Assembly (NCBI GenBank): GCA_026985385.1 | Contig: JALSQM010000107.1 | Location: 1-8,823 of the forward strand | Length of the DNA: 8,823 nt | Reading direction: 5' to 3' | Source of the DNA: Acidilobaceae archaeon | Lineage (GTDB): Archaea > Thermoproteota > Thermoprotei_A > Sulfolobales > Acidilobaceae | Shown: positions 5,919-8,823 of the stretch, in pieces | Layout of the letters: every line of letters starts with the position of its first letter | Position numbering within the stretch: position 1 is the stretch's first letter | The notes under the pieces: model-generated | The model's input: only the letters and a program-made list of their open reading frames with translations | Database searches by the model: none | Told to the model about the DNA's origin: nothing | Position numbers and translations under genes: made by a program

Positions 5919-6354
5919 AGGGCTCAAGACACTCCCTGAGGCAGCCAGCCCCCCTACACCTAGAGGATCCGCAGACCACACTGCCGTCGGGGTAGACCCT
6001 AGCCCTGCAGTCGAAGGCTTCAAGGGAGAGGGCGTCACCCCTCCAGGAGGCCAGCCAGACGGTCTCCCCGTCAATGAGGCCTCTAACCTCCACGATGATC
6101 TCGTGCCTCAGGCCGGAGAGTCTATCACGCCCCAACCCCCTCTTAGATGACACCTCATACCTCCCAGGGGGCCAGATGCAGTAGAAGCACTCAACGCCCA
6201 CGCAGAGAAGCCAGGCCAGGCCCTCGACGGGGCTCCGGAGCCTCGCTGGGGAGAGCATGGACGCCAGCCTCCCGGGGTTCCGCGATCTCAGCGGCAGCCT
6301 CAAGGGCTTGGGGGCGCCTTCGACTAGGAGCCACGGGGGCCATCCACTTAACAC
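5902..6354 (-). CDS. Cysteine-rich hypothetical protein
   Basis: A 150-residue protein from GTG 6354, with the strong SD GGGGGTG (6367-6361) 6 nt upstream. I do not recognise the family. Eight cysteines fall in two groups: C51-x4-C56-x2-C59, then C116, C128-x4-C133-x4-C138-x3-C142. The N-terminus is Pro/Trp-rich and basic (GWPPWLL, PKPLRLPLRSR). Residues 84-122 look like beta strands (HEIIVEVRGLIDGETVWLASW). No signal peptide or clear membrane helix is seen. The cysteines could hold a metal or an iron-sulfur cluster, or form disulfides, which are common in hyperthermophilic crenarchaeal proteins. It is convergent with radA (17 bp overlap) and divergent from the prepilin peptidase gene. The SD, sensible composition and tight tiling between neighbours support a real gene, but the opposite strand is also open for part of this region. 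Confidence 0.68.
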   Translation of the reverse strand: MLSGWPPWLLVEGAPKPLRLPLRSRNPGRLASMLSPARLRSPVEGLAWLLCVGVECFYCIWPPGRYEVSSKRGLGRDRLSGLRHEIIVEVRGLIDGETVWLASWRGDALSLEAFDCRARVYPDGSVVCGSSRCRGAGCLRECLEPSTRGP

Positions 6355-6360
6355 CTAAGA

Positions 6361-6367
6361 CACCCCC
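6361..6367 (-). promoter_or_regulatory. Shine-Dalgarno site of the cysteine-rich gene
   Basis: GGGGGTG on the minus strand, 6 nt before GTG 6354, one mismatch from GGAGGTG. It is the main support for this start and for the reality of the gene. Confidence 0.65.
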
Positions 6368-6392
6368 GAGGCCCCTGGGGGTCGAGAGGATT

Positions 6393-7133
6393 TTGGGGTG
6401 GCCCCACCTCTACTGGCTACTAGCCGCTGCCGCACTGTCTTTCCTGGCGTATGCCTCCTACCTCGATGTGAGGTACCGCGAGGTGGAGCCCGCCTACTGG
6501 TACGCGGCGCTCAGGATCCTAGCCCCCCTAGGGGCCTTAATGGTGTACGAGTCGCTTAGAGCCCCCATACCGCATAGGGTCGTGGTGGCGCAACTAGCCG
6601 CCGACGCCGCCGCCGTGGCGGCGGCCCTAGCGACCTATCTAGCAGGCCTCCTAGGCGGCGGCGACCTACTGGCCGTGGCCCTCATAGCCGCTGCAACCCC
6701 CCTGGGAGACTCATCGCTGCTACCCCCAGCACTACTGGCGCTCCTCTATGGCTCCCTGGCCTCCCTAGCCCACGTCATCCGCTTCTGCCTGGTCAACGTG
6801 GCCCGCCACAGGGCTAGGCTCGCCGAGCTGGCCAGGCGGAGGGGGCTATGGAGGGCCTTGGCGGCGTGTTTCACATCAACCCCAATGAGGGTGGGGGAGG
6901 CGCTGGCGCGGGGCTGGCTATACCCTGCATCGTGGGAGGTGGGGCCGTATCGGTTGGTGGAGGAGGATCCCCCGGCCCTCCTAGCGCAGGTCGCCTCTGA
7001 GAGGGGCTACGACGCCTGGGTATGGGTTACACCAGGGCTCCCGGAGGTCCTCTACATAGCCCTAGGCTACCTGGCAGCGCTCCTCGTGGGGGACCAGCCT
7101 ATAAGGATCCTCATGGCCCCCCACGCAGGGTAG
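6393..7133 (+). CDS. Archaeal prepilin/preflagellin peptidase (A24 family, PibD/FlaK-like)
   Basis: Membrane aspartyl protease that cleaves class III signal peptides of pilin, archaellin and surface-binding proteins on the cytoplasmic side. From TTG 6393 it has 246 aa, near the size of Sulfolobus PibD. The first membrane helix (7-23) leads into SYLDVRYREV with Asp25. GGGDLLAVALI (88-98) is the family GxGD motif with Asp91. These two aspartates are the expected catalytic pair. Further hydrophobic segments are about 38-52, 63-87, 92-106, 110-134 and 217-232, with a basic cytoplasmic loop (138-213) between the last two. The frame stays open upstream to 6147, but that extension is antisense to the cysteine-rich gene and lacks family features. 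TTG is the last start before the first helix, with GGGGGT (6377-6382) upstream. It is followed 17 nt later by the HIT gene. No pilin or archaellum genes are in view. Confidence 0.88.
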   Translation: MGWPHLYWLLAAAALSFLAYASYLDVRYREVEPAYWYAALRILAPLGALMVYESLRAPIPHRVVVAQLAADAAAVAAALATYLAGLLGGGDLLAVALIAAATPLGDSSLLPPALLALLYGSLASLAHVIRFCLVNVARHRARLAELARRRGLWRALAACFTSTPMRVGEALARGWLYPASWEVGPYRLVEEDPPALLAQVASERGYDAWVWVTPGLPEVLYIALGYLAALLVGDQPIRILMAPHAG

Positions 7134-7150
7134 CCTATGGGGGGTTAGGT

Positions 7151-7693
7151 TTGGAGGAGTGGCCTAAGCCCTGGTATAGCGTCCTCTGGGCCCCCTGGAG
7201 GATGGAGTACATCAAGTCTAGCGTGGAAGGCCGCGCGGCCGCCTGCGTGTTCTGCGAGGCCCCCAAGCTAGACGAGGAGGAGGCCCTCGTACTCTATAAG
7301 GCCTCGAAGTCTTACGTGATACTCAACAGGTACCCCTACAATACAGGACACCTAATGGTGGTACCATACAGGCACGTAGCAAGCCTGGAGGATCTCGATC
7401 CCGAGGAGCTATTAGAGATAAGCCTCCTAGTCAAGGCCTCCCTCCGGGCGCTGAGGAGGGCCTACAAGCCCCAGGGCTTCAATGTAGGCGTTAACATAGG
7501 CAGGCCGGCGGGGGCCGGTATAGCCGATCACGTGCATGTACACGTGGTGCCCCGGTGGGTCGGCGACTCCAACTTCATGCTGATACCCGGCGGCACTAAG
7601 GTCATACCCCAGGATTTGAGGGAGACATACAAAACCCTAAAGCCCCTCGTGGCCGAGGAGGCTGGGAAGCTCCTAGAGACGCCTGAGAGGTGA
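7151..7693 (+). CDS. HIT-family nucleotide hydrolase/transferase
   Basis: The histidine-triad motif H127-V-H129-V-H131-V-V is intact, with His129 the expected nucleophile position. Asn111, Gly113 and Asn115 (NVGVNIG) and the PGGTK segment also fit nucleotide-binding HIT proteins. The N-terminus LWAPWRMEYI (12-21) followed by C32-V-F-C35 is typical of the Ap4A phosphorylase-like HIT branch. The cysteines, with His75 or a nearby His, probably bind zinc. 180 aa, as usual for this branch. Members cleave nucleoside phosphoramidates, dinucleoside polyphosphates or adenylylated compounds. The substrate here cannot be told from sequence. The start is TTG 7151 with GGGGGG (7139-7144) 6 nt upstream. 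No ATG or GTG occurs in frame between the preceding stop (7131-7133) and residue 1. Second gene of the 6393-8692 cluster. Confidence 0.92.
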   Translation: MEEWPKPWYSVLWAPWRMEYIKSSVEGRAAACVFCEAPKLDEEEALVLYKASKSYVILNRYPYNTGHLMVVPYRHVASLEDLDPEELLEISLLVKASLRALRRAYKPQGFNVGVNIGRPAGAGIADHVHVHVVPRWVGDSNFMLIPGGTKVIPQDLRETYKTLKPLVAEEAGKLLETPER

Positions 7694-7694
7694 T
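7687..7694 (+). promoter_or_regulatory. Shine-Dalgarno site of the DHH phosphoesterase gene
   Basis: GAGGTGAT, a full match to the archaeal anti-SD core, lies 8 nt before GTG 7703 and contains the HIT stop codon (7691-7693). It fixes the start and shows that the two genes are read from one message. Confidence 0.85.
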
Positions 7695-7702
7695 GTTGGG
7701 GG

Positions 7703-8692
7703 GTGAACCACCTATTCATAGTGACGCACACAGACCTCGACGGGGTGGGTAGTGCAGCCGCCTACGTTAGACTGGCGGGCGTTGAGAAGGACTATTACAC
7801 CATAGTGTTCGCGGAGCCCTATAACCTCGACGAGGCCCTCTCGGGCCTCAAGGACTACGTTGGATCCGGTGATAGGCTAGTGCTAGCCGATCTCGGGCCC
7901 AACAAGCTGGTCTTCGAGGAAGTCGTTAACCTGATGAAGCACTTCATAGATAACGGCGTGGAAGTTGAGTGGTACGACCACCACATATGGGATCCAAGCG
8001 AGGAGAGGGAGATCAAGAGTCTCGGGGTTAAGTTATACATCGACACATCGACTTGCGCTACAGGTGTTGTAGTGAAGTACTTCCCCCATGAGAGGAGGGA
8101 TGAGAGCGGTTTCACAGAGAGGCTCGCAAAGGCGGTATGCGCCGCGGATCTCTGGAGGTGGGATGACCCGCTGGCCCCCAAGCTCTTCAGGGTCGCCGGT
8201 AATAGGCGTGACGAGGACTGGAAGAGGAGGCTCGTAGACAAACTATCATCGGGGATCCTCTGGGACGACGAGCTGCAGGCGAAGCTAGAGGAGTACGTTA
8301 ACAGAGAGCTTGAGGGGATGCACAAGGCACTCAAGAACCTCGTAGTTAGGGGGTCGAGGAGCGACTGCCTCGTAGCGGCCACGATCAAGGATGAAGGCCC
8401 TCCCTCCAGCAGCTTCGTGGGGGCCCTTATGCTCTCGAGGTATGGGGCCGACATAGCAGTAATAGCTAGGCCCAACGGCGCGCTATCCCTTAGAAGCAGG
8501 AGTGTGAACGTCCAAGTCGTCGCCAAGAGGCTCGGGGGAGGGGGCCACCCACGCGCTGCGGGGGCTAAGATAAGCGTCCCACTCTGGGTTAGAATAGCCT
8601 CTATAATCTACAGGAAGGCTCTATCGAGGTACATCGCTGGCCTCGTGAGGTCTAAGGCTTTAGAGGAGGGCGTCTGCAGGCCTCATAGCTAG
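7703..8692 (+). CDS. DHH/DHHA1-family phosphoesterase (NrnA/RecJ-like)
   Basis: Metal-dependent phosphoesterase of 329 aa. DHH domain: motif I HTDLDGVGS (9-17; Asp11, Asp13), motif II LADLG (61-65; Asp63), motif III Asp92-His93-His94, and motif IV CAADLWRWDDP (146-156; Asp149). The C-terminal DHHA1 substrate-binding domain carries GGGGHPRAAG (278-287). All metal ligands are present, so it should be active. Relatives include nanoRNases that degrade 2-5 nt oligoribonucleotides, cyclic dinucleotide or pAp phosphatases, and single-strand exonucleases. The two-domain size, without extra RecJ domains, favours an NrnA-like role, but the substrate is inferred. The start is GTG 7703, set by the SD at 7687-7694, and the gap to the HIT gene is 9 nt. 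It is the last gene of the cluster; no terminator-like T tract follows. Confidence 0.93.
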   Translation: MNHLFIVTHTDLDGVGSAAAYVRLAGVEKDYYTIVFAEPYNLDEALSGLKDYVGSGDRLVLADLGPNKLVFEEVVNLMKHFIDNGVEVEWYDHHIWDPSEEREIKSLGVKLYIDTSTCATGVVVKYFPHERRDESGFTERLAKAVCAADLWRWDDPLAPKLFRVAGNRRDEDWKRRLVDKLSSGILWDDELQAKLEEYVNRELEGMHKALKNLVVRGSRSDCLVAATIKDEGPPSSSFVGALMLSRYGADIAVIARPNGALSLRSRSVNVQVVAKRLGGGGHPRAAGAKISVPLWVRIASIIYRKALSRYIAGLVRSKALEEGVCRPHS

Positions 8693-8715
8693 TGTGCCGC
8701 CAAGCCCAAGCTTAT

Positions 8716-8725
8716 GGATATATCC
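8716..8725 (+). promoter_or_regulatory. AT-rich palindrome, candidate TATA region for a downstream gene
   Basis: GGATATATCC is a perfect 10-bp palindrome within CTTATGGATATATCC, the most AT-rich spot in the 8693-8823 spacer. Read plus, it predicts a start near 8746. It may be the promoter of the gene that begins near 8784, or an operator. Confidence 0.4.
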
Positions 8726-8783
8726 TCTCGGGGGCAAATCAGCGCGGGGGAACAACCTAACCACTGGCCAGCGTCGGTGACCG

Positions 8784-8823
8784 GTGATTGAGAGGATAGG
8801 AGCTACCTATATACCAGGGTCTA
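8784..8823 (+). CDS. Possible start of a downstream gene (13 codons visible)
   Basis: From GTG 8784 the frame is open to the window end and reads MIERIGATYIPGS in codons typical of the window (ATA, AGG, GAG). A GGTGA at 8776-8780 could be an SD, but it is only 3 nt away, which is too close. An overlapping frame from ATG 8714 gives just 25 codons and stops. This is too short to name a product or to be sure. Confidence 0.3.
   Translation, partial: MIERIGATYIPGS

Noticed and set aside
6147..6392. N-terminal extension of the prepilin peptidase frame back to 6147
   Set aside because: The extension is Arg/Ser/Pro-rich and low in information, lies antisense to the cysteine-rich gene, and would put 82 residues before the first membrane helix, unlike the family.
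7137..7150. ATG at 7137 as the HIT gene start
   Set aside because: It is in a different frame from the HIT protein. In-frame TTG 7151 has a purine-rich SD-like run 6 nt upstream and gives the expected N-terminus.
7855..8526. 223-codon minus-strand frame opposite the DHH phosphoesterase
   Set aside because: It is a Ser/Leu-rich mirror of the DHH coding strand, with no motif or start signal.

Overview
The window looks like a piece of a GC-rich hyperthermophilic crenarchaeal chromosome, probably Desulfurococcales-like. Four things point there: a crenarchaeal-type RadA recombinase; a stand-alone threonyl-tRNA synthetase editing subunit of the split kind known from some Crenarchaea; heavy use of AGG/ATA/GAG codons; and TATA-box promoters combined with purine-rich Shine-Dalgarno (SD) sites and many GTG/TTG starts. 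I cannot name the species. No tRNA, rRNA, insertion sequence, CRISPR array or prophage-like segment was seen.

Layout. (1) Positions 2731 to 1, minus strand: an amino-sugar operon, glmS followed by a sugar-1-phosphate nucleotidyltransferase/left-handed beta-helix protein that runs off the left edge. GlmS makes glucosamine-6-phosphate. The second protein resembles the archaeal GlmU-like enzymes that make UDP-GlcNAc, but it lacks expected metal-binding aspartates. (2) Positions 2732-2964: a divergent, non-coding regulatory region with a strong hairpin inside nested inverted repeats. (3) Positions 2965-3428, plus strand: two overlapping genes for small zinc-ribbon proteins of unknown function. 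(4) Positions 4812-3406, minus strand: the threonyl-tRNA synthetase editing subunit (ThrRS-ed). (5) Positions 4932-5918, plus strand: radA, sharing a short divergent promoter region with ThrRS-ed. (6) Positions 6354-5902, minus strand: an unrecognised cysteine-rich protein. (7) Positions 6393-8692, plus strand: a tight three-gene cluster with an archaeal prepilin peptidase (A24 family), a HIT-family nucleotide hydrolase/transferase and a DHH/DHHA1 phosphoesterase. (8) Positions 8693-8823: a spacer with AT-rich promoter-like sequence and perhaps the first codons of another gene.

The genes are mostly housekeeping: cell-surface sugar precursor supply, translation quality control, homologous recombination, surface-filament precursor processing, and nucleotide/oligonucleotide clean-up. 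The packing is unusually tight. Both convergent gene pairs overlap at their 3' ends (23 and 17 bp), one divergent pair has starts only 38 bp apart, and most start codons are GTG or TTG, each fixed by conserved N-terminal residues or a well-placed SD. No obvious new defence or mobile system is present. The points most worth a second look are the catalytically divergent nucleotidyltransferase beside glmS, the possible structured RNA upstream of glmS, the cysteine-rich orphan protein and the paired small zinc ribbons.
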